This document shows positions 8,004 to 15,119 of a stretch of 17,154 nt of DNA, in pieces. A program made the position numbers and the translations under genes. The stretch comes from an uncultured Ideonella sp. (GTDB lineage Bacteria > Pseudomonadota > Gammaproteobacteria > Burkholderiales > Burkholderiaceae). The number at the start of each line of letters is the position of its first letter. Position 1 is the stretch's first letter. The stretch spans positions 1 to 17,154 of the forward strand of contig CAMLGG010000097.1 in NCBI GenBank assembly GCA_946479475.1, written 5' to 3'. The notes beneath the pieces were generated by a model. It searched no databases, was not told the origin of the DNA, and worked only from the letters and a program-made list of their open reading frames with translations.

Positions 8004-9845
8004 GTGAAACGCGATATCGGTGCCGAGTCCACGGCGGCCCTTGCCCGGCTGACCGAGGACGTCGCGCGCCTCACGCACGCGTGCGAGGCCGTGCTCAGCT
8101 GCGGCACCCAGGTCATCGCCCGGTGGTCCGAGGGCAGCTGTCCGCGCGAGCTCATCGCCACCCAGCCCTTCGTGGCGGGCGCCGAGACCTACGAGCTGAA
8201 CCTGTACGACGAGCGGGCCAGGCGACTGACGGATCGGGAGTGCGGAGCCTTCCAGGCGATGACCGGCGCGCTGTGCCGCGCACTCGAATCGGCACCGGTG
8301 ATCGTCGAGCCGCATGCCGGCACCGCCTGGGTGAAGGACCACATCAGCGCGGCGCTGGACTATGTGACCGATGCCTTCATCCTGGTCCTGCGCGACTGGA
8401 CGGTGGAGCACGTCAACACGCAGTTCGAGAGGACGGTTCACCGCCGCCGTGCCGACATCCTGGGCCATGCCCTGTGGGACGTGTTCCCGCAGCTGCGGGG
8501 GACGAAGTTCGAGTCGGAGTCGCGCGCCGCCATGGGGGGCACGGTGCCCCGATTCTTCGAGGAGTACAGCGAGCCCCTGGACCGCTGGTTCGAGTCCCGT
8601 GCCTATCCCTGCAAGGAGGGCCTGGCCATCCTGACCATCGACATCACCGAGCGCCGGGCGGACGGCCGGGCCCGCGCCGAGCTGGAGCGCAAGCTGCTGC
8701 AGGCGCAGAGGATGGAGAGCCTGGGCACCCTGGCCAGCGGCATCGCGCACGACTTCAACAACATCCTGGGCGCCATCCTGGGCAACGCCGGCCTGCTGCA
8801 CGGCGAGGTCACGCCCCGCGGGGAGGAATCGCTGCAGCAGATCCGCATCGCCGGCGAGCGCGCGCGGGAGCTGGTCCAGCAGATCCTGGCCTACAGCCGC
8901 ACGGCCAGCCGCGAGTTCGTCCGCCAGCCCCTGCGGCCGCTGATCGAGGACAGCCTGCGCCTGCTTCGCTCGACGCTGCCTGCCTCGGTGAGGCTCGAAC
9001 AGAGCCTGACGACGGACCTGCTCGCCGTGACCTTCAACCCGGCCGAAGTGCAGCAGGTGGTGATGAACCTGTGCACCAACGCCTGGCAGGCGCTGCCTGC
9101 GCAAGGCGGCACCATCCGCGTGGCCCTTCAGACGCATCGCGTGGACGCGACGACGCCGGCCGACATCGGCCGACTGCACCCCGGGCTGTACGCCAGGATC
9201 GTCGTCGCGGACAGCGGCTCCGGCATGAACGCCACGACGCGGAAGCGCCTGTTCGAGCCCTTCTTCACCACCAAGCCGCGGGGCCAGGGCACGGGCCTGG
9301 GCCTGCACGTGCTCAGCGGCATCGTGACTGCCCATGGCGGCGCGGTCATCGTGCAGAGCGAGGAGGGGCAAGGCAGCCGCTTCGAGGTCTACCTGCCCGC
9401 GACCGCCACCGGCGCGGTCGAGACGGCCCCGGCGCCGCGGGTGGATCCTGCGCAGGCGCGGGGCGAGCGCGTGGCCTATGTCGACGACGACGAGGTGGTG
9501 CAGCTGATGGTGCACCGCGTGCTGGAGCGCGCCGGCTTCGACGTGACCTCGTTTAGCGATCCCGGCGAGCTGCTGGCCGTGGTGCGAAGCGACCCGGAGT
9601 GTTACGCCCTGCTCGTCACCGACTTCAGCATGCCGCTCATGAACGGGCTGCAGGTTGCGCAGGCGGTGCGCGAGATCTGCCCGGACATTCCCGTCATCAT
9701 CGCCACGGGCTACGCCCCGGACGAGCTGCAGGAGGCCGTCGCCAGGCTGGGGCGGGCCGAGATCCTCAACAAGGAGCGGACCTTCGAGGAGCTGGGCGAG
9801 CGCGCCACCCGCGCCATCGGCGTCGGCGTCGGCGTGAACCGCTGA
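8004..9845 (+). CDS. Soluble hybrid sensor histidine kinase (GAF-like remnant, PAS, HisKA, HATPase, receiver)
   Basis: This 613-residue protein has no membrane segment, so it probably senses a cytoplasmic signal. Residues 1-100 loosely resemble the C-terminal half of a GAF domain (ETYELNLYDERARRLTDREC). Residues about 113-218 are a PAS fold ending in LAILTIDITERR. The dimerisation/phospho-acceptor helix is at 232-300 with H249 (GIAHDFNN). The ATPase domain follows with N-box N355/N359, G1 DSGSG 403-407, F-box FEPFF 417-421 and G2 GTGLGL 429-434. A C-terminal receiver (489-605) has acidic residues D494-D496, phospho-acceptor D540 (VTDFSMP), T568 and K590 (ILNKE), so it looks competent. There is no DNA-binding output domain and no adjacent response regulator; a phosphotransfer partner elsewhere is expected. 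The GTG start is preceded by TTGGAG. The gene does not resemble the membrane sensor CusS, so a link to the cus operon is not supported. Confidence 0.92.
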   Translation: MKRDIGAESTAALARLTEDVARLTHACEAVLSCGTQVIARWSEGSCPRELIATQPFVAGAETYELNLYDERARRLTDRECGAFQAMTGALCRALESAPVIVEPHAGTAWVKDHISAALDYVTDAFILVLRDWTVEHVNTQFERTVHRRRADILGHALWDVFPQLRGTKFESESRAAMGGTVPRFFEEYSEPLDRWFESRAYPCKEGLAILTIDITERRADGRARAELERKLLQAQRMESLGTLASGIAHDFNNILGAILGNAGLLHGEVTPRGEESLQQIRIAGERARELVQQILAYSRTASREFVRQPLRPLIEDSLRLLRSTLPASVRLEQSLTTDLLAVTFNPAEVQQVVMNLCTNAWQALPAQGGTIRVALQTHRVDATTPADIGRLHPGLYARIVVADSGSGMNATTRKRLFEPFFTTKPRGQGTGLGLHVLSGIVTAHGGAVIVQSEEGQGSRFEVYLPATATGAVETAPAPRVDPAQARGERVAYVDDDEVVQLMVHRVLERAGFDVTSFSDPGELLAVVRSDPECYALLVTDFSMPLMNGLQVAQAVREICPDIPVIIATGYAPDELQEAVARLGRAEILNKERTFEELGERATRAIGVGVGVNR

Positions 9846-9870
9846 GCCTCACTCGGTGGCCACCGGCTCA
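9843..9870 (+). terminator. Possible weak terminator or dyad after the kinase gene
   Basis: TGAGCC (9843-9848, containing the stop) pairs with GGCTCA (9865-9870), and GGTGGCCACC (9855-9864) between them is itself a palindrome. No T-run follows, so intrinsic termination is doubtful. It may simply be a dyad at the 3' end. Confidence 0.2.
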
Positions 9871-9950
9871 TCAGGCGCGAATGCGTCGTGCATCGGCGCG
9901 TTGCCCGAGGAATACCGGCTTGGGTGGCGCAGCAGGGCTCTCGCCATGCA

Positions 9951-9972
9951 TGTACAATAAAACGTACAGTAC
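9951..9972 (+). promoter_or_regulatory. yefM-yoeB operator/promoter region
   Basis: TGTACA at 9951-9956 is followed by a second related core, CGTACA at 9963-9968. The two GTAC centres are exactly 12 bp apart. In E. coli the YefM-YoeB complex binds paired palindromes with TGTACA cores spaced 12 bp centre to centre, from my knowledge of that operator. A third GTAC lies at 9969-9972. TACAAT (9953-9958) overlaps the first core and could serve as the -10 element, so bound repressor would block transcription. I see no good -35. The patch is AT-rich against its surroundings. Confidence 0.65.
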
Positions 9973-9976
9973 CGAC

Positions 9977-9981
9977 AAGGA
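9977..9981 (+). promoter_or_regulatory. Ribosome binding site of yefM
   Basis: AAGGA ends eight bases before ATG 9990. It sets this start over the upstream in-frame ATG at 9888, which would translate the operator and add residues foreign to the family. Confidence 0.7.
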
Positions 9982-9989
9982 TCACGATC

Positions 9990-10241
9990 ATGGATGCCAT
10001 CACCTACACCGCTGCGCGCGCCAACTTGGCCAAGACGATGGATCGCGTGTGCAACGACCATGAAGCCTTGATCATCACGCGCAACGGAGAGCAGTCGGTG
10101 GTGATGCTCTCCTTGGACGACTTCAAGGCGCTGGAGGAGACGGCGTACCTCCTGCGCAGCCCTGCCAACGCGAAACGCTTGCTGGCTGCAGCAGAAGCCC
10201 TGCAGGCGGGCAAGGGTAAGGAACGGAAGCTTGCCAAGTGA
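9990..10241 (+). CDS. yefM: Antitoxin of the YefM (Phd/YefM) family
   Basis: This 83-residue protein is typical for YefM. The N-terminal half carries the Phd/YefM DNA-binding and dimerisation fold (ITYTAARANLAKTMDRV, then ALIITRNGEQSVVMLSLDDFKALEET). The C-terminal half (LLRSPANAKRLLAAAEAL and a Lys-rich end) is the flexible part that wraps and blocks the toxin. YefM represses its own operon, more strongly with YoeB, through the TGTACA-type operator just upstream. It is labile, and its loss frees YoeB. Its stop overlaps the toxin's GTG by 4 nt (GTGA), giving translational coupling. GC is visibly lower (near 58-60%) than that of neighbouring genes, which fits horizontal acquisition of the module. 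Confidence 0.95.
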   Translation: MDAITYTAARANLAKTMDRVCNDHEALIITRNGEQSVVMLSLDDFKALEETAYLLRSPANAKRLLAAAEALQAGKGKERKLAK

Positions 10242-10492
10242 AGTTGATCTTTGCCGAGCAGGCTTGGGAGGACTACGTGTACTGGCAACAGCAAGACAAG
10301 CGCGTGGTGAAGCGTATCAATGAGCTCATCGAGAACACCACGCGGGAGCCGTTCACGGGCATCGGCAAACCGGAGCCCCTGAAGCACGCCTTGGCTGGCT
10401 TCTGGTCGCGGCGGATCACGGACGAGCATCGGATGGTCTACAAGCCGGAGAAGGAGGCGCTTCTGATCGCCCAGCTTCGCTACCACTATTGA
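10238..10492 (+). CDS. yoeB: Ribosome-dependent mRNA endonuclease toxin YoeB (Txe family)
   Basis: The 84 residues align end to end with E. coli YoeB, which is also 84 residues. The residues used in ribosome-dependent mRNA cleavage are all present: E46 (GKPEPLKH), R59 and R65 (FWSRRITDEHRMVY), H83 and the terminal Y84 (LRYHY). The toxin is therefore predicted to be active, cutting mRNA in the ribosomal A site when YefM is degraded. The start is GTG 10238, overlapping the yefM stop, with GGAAG eight bases upstream; the weak start and overlap should keep toxin below antitoxin. The last 7 nt (10486-10492) overlap the 3' end of the convergent outer-membrane lipoprotein gene, so the YHY end is antisense to that gene's stop codon. 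Confidence 0.96.
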   Translation: MKLIFAEQAWEDYVYWQQQDKRVVKRINELIENTTREPFTGIGKPEPLKHALAGFWSRRITDEHRMVYKPEKEALLIAQLRYHY

Positions 10493-11919
10493 GCGCTCTG
10501 ACCAGGCATCTGCGTCGCGAGGCGAGAAGCCTCCCAGCCACCTCCGAGGGCCTGGATGAGCGCGACCGCGGCCACCTGGCGGCTGCTGGCGACCTGCAGC
10601 AGCGAGCGCCGTGCGCTGAGCGCAGTGGCCTGCGCGGCCACGACGTCGGCATAGCCGACCTGGCCGGCGCGGTAGCGGTTCATCACCTGCTGCTCCGTCT
10701 GGTCGGCGGCCTCCGAGGCGGTGCGGCGCAGCGCCTGCTGCTGCTCCAGCTCGCGCGCAGCCACCAGCTGGTCCTCGACGTTCTGGAAGGCGGTGAGCAC
10801 GGTCTGGCGGTACAGCGCGACGCTCTGTTCCCACGCGGCCCGGGCCCCTTCGACGCGGGCCGTGCGGGCGCCGGCATCGAACAGGGTCTGTGCCAGGGCG
10901 AGGCCGATCGACCAGGTGGCGGCCGGCAGGCTGAACAGGTCGGACATGCGCGTGCCAGCCGACGTCCCACCCGCGCTCAACGTGAGGGCAGGGAAGTACG
11001 CAGCACGCTCGATCCCGATCTGCGCGCTGGCCGCGGCGACTCCGCGTTGCGCCGAGGCGATGTCCGGCCGGCGCTGCAGCAGCGTGGAAGGCACGCCCAC
11101 GGGCACGGCGGGGACGGCCGTCGAGTCCCAGTCTGCCGAGGGCAAGCTGAACTGCGCAGGGGCCTGGCCGAGCAGCACGGCCATCGCGTGCTCGAGCCGA
11201 GCGCGCTGCTGCACCAGGGCCGACCGGTCCGCCTGCGCGTTGGCCAGCGTCGTCCGGGCCTGCAGCACGTCGCTCTTCGGGGCGATGCCGGCGTTGTAGC
11301 GGTTCTCGGTGATCTGCAGGGAGCGTGTGTAGCCGTCGATCGTCGCGGTGACGAGCGCGACCTCCGCATCCGTCTCGCGCAGGGAAAGGTAGTCGGTGAC
11401 GAACTCGGCTTGCGCGGACAAGGTGGCGCCCGCCAGGTCGGCGGCGGTCGCCTCGGCGCGCGCACCGGCCGCGGCCACTGTGTTGCCGATGCGGCCCCAG
11501 AGGTCTGCCTCCCAGCCCGCGTCGAGGCCCAGCTGCAGGCTCGTGCGATTGCCGGGCGCGGCCGCGGCACTCCCGCCGTGGCTTCGGCTTGCGCCCGCAG
11601 TGGCCGACAGCGTTGGGAAGAAGGCGGCGCGCTGCTCGCGCACGAGTGCGCGGGCCTGCGTGTAGGCAGCGGCAGCGGCGGCCACGTTCTGGTTCGAGAC
11701 CTGCACCTGCGACACCAGGCCGTCGAGCACCGGGTCGCCGAACAGCGTCCACCAGGGCCCGCGCGCCAGCAGATCGGCCGGTGCGGCAGCGATCCAGCCG
11801 GGCGGAGCTTCCTTGAAATCCGCAGGAACGGGTGCCGAGGGTGCCACGGCAGGGGGCTCGTGCGCGCAGCCGCCCAGCAGCGCCGCGAGGGTCAGGGCGA
11901 ACAGCAGGGGCTGTCTCAT
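10486..11919 (-). CDS. NodT/OprM-family outer membrane efflux lipoprotein
   Basis: The 477-residue protein begins with a lipoprotein signal peptide: hydrophobic residues 4-15, then lipobox LGGC with the lipidated cysteine at C18. The NodT-type motif GPWWTLFGDPVLDGLV follows. Two repeated OEP units are visible, with hallmark helices around YLSLRETDAEVAL..TIDGYTRSL, RRPDIASAQR and YRAGQVGYADVVAAQATAL. Three copies would form the outer-membrane tunnel for the MdtB/MdtC-like pumps encoded just upstream. The ATG overlaps the pump's TGA (ATGA, 11919-11916) and is preceded by a strong GGAGGT (11928-11923). The frame is open further upstream but that part is a shadow of the pump gene. The stop TAG overlaps the end of yoeB by 7 nt, and there is no room for a terminator between the two. 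Confidence 0.93.
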   Translation of the reverse strand: MRQPLLFALTLAALLGGCAHEPPAVAPSAPVPADFKEAPPGWIAAAPADLLARGPWWTLFGDPVLDGLVSQVQVSNQNVAAAAAAYTQARALVREQRAAFFPTLSATAGASRSHGGSAAAAPGNRTSLQLGLDAGWEADLWGRIGNTVAAAGARAEATAADLAGATLSAQAEFVTDYLSLRETDAEVALVTATIDGYTRSLQITENRYNAGIAPKSDVLQARTTLANAQADRSALVQQRARLEHAMAVLLGQAPAQFSLPSADWDSTAVPAVPVGVPSTLLQRRPDIASAQRGVAAASAQIGIERAAYFPALTLSAGGTSAGTRMSDLFSLPAATWSIGLALAQTLFDAGARTARVEGARAAWEQSVALYRQTVLTAFQNVEDQLVAARELEQQQALRRTASEAADQTEQQVMNRYRAGQVGYADVVAAQATALSARRSLLQVASSRQVAAVALIQALGGGWEASRLATQMPGQSAQ

Positions 11920-14900
11920 CGGACCTCCGTGCCCGAAGCGCCGTGCGCCAGCAGGCGCTCGTCGGCGCCGCGGCGCCGCAGCTTGTCCAGCAGCAGGTAC
12001 ACCACGGGCGTGGTGAGCAGGGTGAGCAGCTGGCTGGCGACGAGTCCGCCGACGATCGCGATGCCGAGCGGCTGGCGCAGCTCCGCGCCCTCGCCGAAGC
12101 CTATGGCCAGCGGCAGCGCGCCCAGCGCCGCGGCGAGCGTGGTCATCAGGATGGGGCGGAAGCGCAGCAGGCAGGCTTCGCGCACCGCCTCCAGGGCCGG
12201 CAGGCCACGGGAGCGCTCGGCCTCGAGCGCGAAATCGATGATGAGGATGGCGTTCTTCTTCACGATGCCGATGAGCAGGAACACGCCGATGAGGGCGATG
12301 AGCGAAAACTCCATGTCGAACATGAGCAGCGCCAGCACGGCGCCGACGCCGGCCGAGGGCAGGGTGGACAGCACCGTGACCGGATGCACCAGGCTCTCGT
12401 ACAGCACGCCGAGCACGATGTAGATCACGACGAGCGCGGCGAGGATGAGCAGCGGCTGCTGCGCCTGAGACTGCTGGAAGGCCGCGGCCGTGCCCTGCAG
12501 GCTGCCGCGCACGTTGACCGGCATGCCGATGCTGGCGCTGGCCAGCTCGATGGCATCGCGGGCCTGGCCGAGCGTCGCGCCCTCGGCGAGGTTGAACGAG
12601 ACCGTCGTGGCGAGCTCGCCGTCCTGGTGGTTCACGTTGCCTCGCGTCGACTGCTCCGAGAAGCTCGCGATGGCCGAAAGCGGCACCATCGGGTCGGCCG
12701 CCGTGTTCACCGGCGAGCCGGTCGACGAATCCTTCAGCGCCGGATTGGCACTCTGTGCCGCGGATGCCGCCGCGCCGGCCGCGGCGGCGGCGCCCGCGGG
12801 CACGTGGACGTCGTTGAGCGCCGACGGCCCGCGCGAGAGGCGGGGCATGGCCTGCATCACCACGTGGTACTGGTTCAGCTCGTCGTAGATGGTGGCCACC
12901 TGGCGCTGGCCGAAGGCGTCGTAGAGCGCGTTGTCGACAGCCTTGTTGCTCAGGCCGAGCCGAGCCGCGCTGTCGCGGTCGATGGTGACGAAGCTTTCCA
13001 CGCCGTTCTCCTGCTGGTCCGTGTCGACGTCCGTCAGCTCCGGCTGCTGCTTCATCGCATCGGCCAGGCGCGCGGCCCACTTGCGCAGGTCGGCCGCGTT
13101 GTCGCTCTTGAGCGTGTACTGGTAGGTCGAGTTGCTCTGCCGGCCGCCCATGCGCAGGTCCTGCACCGGGTTCAGGAACAGGCTGACGCCCGTGACCTGG
13201 GCCAGCCGCGGCCGCAGGCGGGCGATCACCGCCTGCCCGCCCACGCCGCGCTGCTCCCGCGGCTTGAGGTTGACGAAGACGAAGCCTCCGCCGGCGCGCG
13301 CACCGCCGGTGAAGCCCACCACCGTCTCGACCGCCGGATCGCTCTTGAGGATGTCGACCAGCTCCTTCAGCTTGCCCTGCATGGCCTGGAAGGAGATGCT
13401 CTGGTCGGCGCGCAGCCCGCCGTTGAGCTGCCCCGAATCCTGCTGCGGGAAGAAGCCCTTGGGCGCCGCGATGTAGAGGTAGGCGTTGAGCCCTACCACG
13501 GCCAAGAGGATCAGAAGCACCAGCCAGCGGTCATGCAGGGCCCAGTCGAGGCTGTGCTCGTAGACCTTCAGCACGCGCTCGTAGGCCTTTTCGGCCCAGC
13601 GCGCCAGGCGGATGGGTGGCTTGCGCGGGCGGCCCGGCTCGTGACGCGGCAGCAGCCATGCGCACATCATCGGCGTGGTGGTGAGCGAGACGACCAGCGA
13701 GATCATCACCGCGGCCGACAGCGTCACCGCGAACTCGCGGAACAGCCGCCCCGGCTGACCGCCCATGAACAGCAGGGGGATGAACACGGCCACCAGCGAA
13801 AGGCTGATCGACAGCACGGTGAAGCCGACCTCCTTCGCGCCCTTCAGGGCCGCCTCGAAGCGGTCCATGCCCTGCTCGACATGGCGGCTGGTGTTCTCCA
13901 GCACCACGATCGCATCGTCGACCACGAAGCCGGTGGCCACGGTGAGCGCCATCAGGCTCAGGTTGTCCAGGCTGTAGCCCAGGAGCGCCATCACGCCGAA
14001 GGTGCCGAGCAGGGAGACGATGGTGGCCACCGCCGGCACGATGGTCGCGCGCAGGCTGCGCAGGAAGGCGCTGACGACCAGCACCACCAGGACCACCGAG
14101 ATCATCAGCGCCAGCTCCACCTCGTGCAGCGAGGCGCGGATGGAGCGCGTGCTGTCGGAGGCCACCTGCACGTCGATGTCGCCCGGCAGCTGCGAGCGCA
14201 GCTGGGGCAGCAGGGCGCGCACGCCGTCGACCGTCTCGATGATGTTGGCGCCGGGTTCGCGCGTGACCAGCACGATCACCGCGGGCCGGCCGTTGAACAG
14301 GCCGAGCGTGCGCACGTCCTCGGGGCCGTCGGTCACGTCGGCCACGTCGCGCAGGCGGACCGGGGCGTTGTTCCGCCAGGCCACCACGAGGTCGCGGTAG
14401 TCCGCTGCACGCCGGCCCGGCGTGTTGGTGTAGATCTGCAGGCGCCGGTCGCCGCTCTCGATCGCGCCCTTGGGTCGGTTGGCGTTCGAGGCCTGGATGG
14501 CCGCGCGAACGTCCTCGAGCGGCACGCCGTGGTTGTTGAGCGCCAGCATGTTGATGTCGACCCGCACCGCCGGCAGCGAACCGCCGCCGATCTCGACGTC
14601 GCCCACGCCCTCGACCTGCGCGACCTTCTGCTGGACGATGTTCGACACCGCCTCGTAGATCTGGCCCGGCGTGCGCGTGGCGGAGGTGAGGGCGAGGATG
14701 ATCACCGGCGCGTCCGACGGGTTCATCTTGCGGTACGTCGGGTTGCTGCGCAGCGTGGCGGGCAGGTCCGCGCGCGAGGCGTTGATGGCCGCCTGGACCT
14801 CGCGGGCGGCGCCGTCGATGTCGCGGTTCAGGTCGAACTGCAGCGTCACGCGGGCCGAGCCGTTGCCGCTGTTCGAGGTCATCTCGTTCACGCCGGCGAT

Positions 14901-15119
14901 GATCCCCAGCCGCCGTTCGAGCGGCGTCGCCACGCTGCTGGCCATGGTCTCCGGGCTGGCGCCCGGGATGCTGGCCGACACCGAGATGACGGGGAAGTCG
15001 ACCTGCGGCAGCGGCGACACAGGCAGGACGAAGAACGCCGCGATGCCCGCCAGCGCCACGCCGATGGTGAGCAGCACCGTGGCGATCGGCCGCCTGACGA
15101 AGGGCGCGCTGAGGTTCAT
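11916..15119 (-). CDS. mdtC: RND multidrug efflux pump, MdtC-like
   Basis: The 1067-residue RND transporter starts MNLSAPFVRRPIATVLLTIG, a typical N-terminus with TM1. TM4 holds the proton-relay pair D401-D402 (GFVVDDAIVVLEN). The C-terminal half has the family blocks YIVLGVLYESLVHPVTVLSTLPSAG (split over two lines in most alignments), GIVKKNAILIIDF and LRFRPILMTT. Sequence and gene order match MdtC, which in E. coli joins MdtB in one mixed trimer exporting bile salts and novobiocin-like compounds. An Ala/Ser-rich segment at about residues 774-810 in the second periplasmic porter region (VPAGAAAAAGAAASAAQS onward) is longer than in E. coli MdtC as I recall it. The ATG lies in the stop of the MdtB-like gene (ATGA, 15119-15116), with AAGG upstream. 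The frame continues upstream, but that part is a shadow of the neighbour. The substrate is unproven. Confidence 0.93.
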   Translation of the reverse strand: MNLSAPFVRRPIATVLLTIGVALAGIAAFFVLPVSPLPQVDFPVISVSASIPGASPETMASSVATPLERRLGIIAGVNEMTSNSGNGSARVTLQFDLNRDIDGAAREVQAAINASRADLPATLRSNPTYRKMNPSDAPVIILALTSATRTPGQIYEAVSNIVQQKVAQVEGVGDVEIGGGSLPAVRVDINMLALNNHGVPLEDVRAAIQASNANRPKGAIESGDRRLQIYTNTPGRRAADYRDLVVAWRNNAPVRLRDVADVTDGPEDVRTLGLFNGRPAVIVLVTREPGANIIETVDGVRALLPQLRSQLPGDIDVQVASDSTRSIRASLHEVELALMISVVLVVLVVSAFLRSLRATIVPAVATIVSLLGTFGVMALLGYSLDNLSLMALTVATGFVVDDAIVVLENTSRHVEQGMDRFEAALKGAKEVGFTVLSISLSLVAVFIPLLFMGGQPGRLFREFAVTLSAAVMISLVVSLTTTPMMCAWLLPRHEPGRPRKPPIRLARWAEKAYERVLKVYEHSLDWALHDRWLVLLILLAVVGLNAYLYIAAPKGFFPQQDSGQLNGGLRADQSISFQAMQGKLKELVDILKSDPAVETVVGFTGGARAGGGFVFVNLKPREQRGVGGQAVIARLRPRLAQVTGVSLFLNPVQDLRMGGRQSNSTYQYTLKSDNAADLRKWAARLADAMKQQPELTDVDTDQQENGVESFVTIDRDSAARLGLSNKAVDNALYDAFGQRQVATIYDELNQYHVVMQAMPRLSRGPSALNDVHVPAGAAAAAGAAASAAQSANPALKDSSTGSPVNTAADPMVPLSAIASFSEQSTRGNVNHQDGELATTVSFNLAEGATLGQARDAIELASASIGMPVNVRGSLQGTAAAFQQSQAQQPLLILAALVVIYIVLGVLYESLVHPVTVLSTLPSAGVGAVLALLMFDMEFSLIALIGVFLLIGIVKKNAILIIDFALEAERSRGLPALEAVREACLLRFRPILMTTLAAALGALPLAIGFGEGAELRQPLGIAIVGGLVASQLLTLLTTPVVYLLLDKLRRRGADERLLAHGASGTEVR

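Noticed and set aside
7893..9515. Long upstream extension of the helicase frame on the minus strand
   Set aside because: It mirrors the kinase gene. Helicase homology begins at GTG 7892 with its own ribosome binding site.
9819..9836. Three tandem GGCGTC units at the 3' end of the kinase gene
   Set aside because: Only three imperfect copies encoding a Gly-Val tail; common in GC-rich DNA and not convincing as a functional repeat.
8004..9845. Kinase as the copper sensor (CusS) of the cus operon
   Set aside because: It has no membrane span or periplasmic sensor domain and lacks an adjacent CusR-type regulator; the proximity is on the far side of the helicase gene.
9888..9989. Earlier ATG for yefM
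   Set aside because: The added residues do not occur in YefM proteins, and the operator would have to be coding.
11920..13080. Extension of the outer-membrane lipoprotein frame upstream of its signal peptide
   Set aside because: It lies within the MdtC-like gene in another frame. The lipoprotein signal and GGAGGT place the start at 11919.
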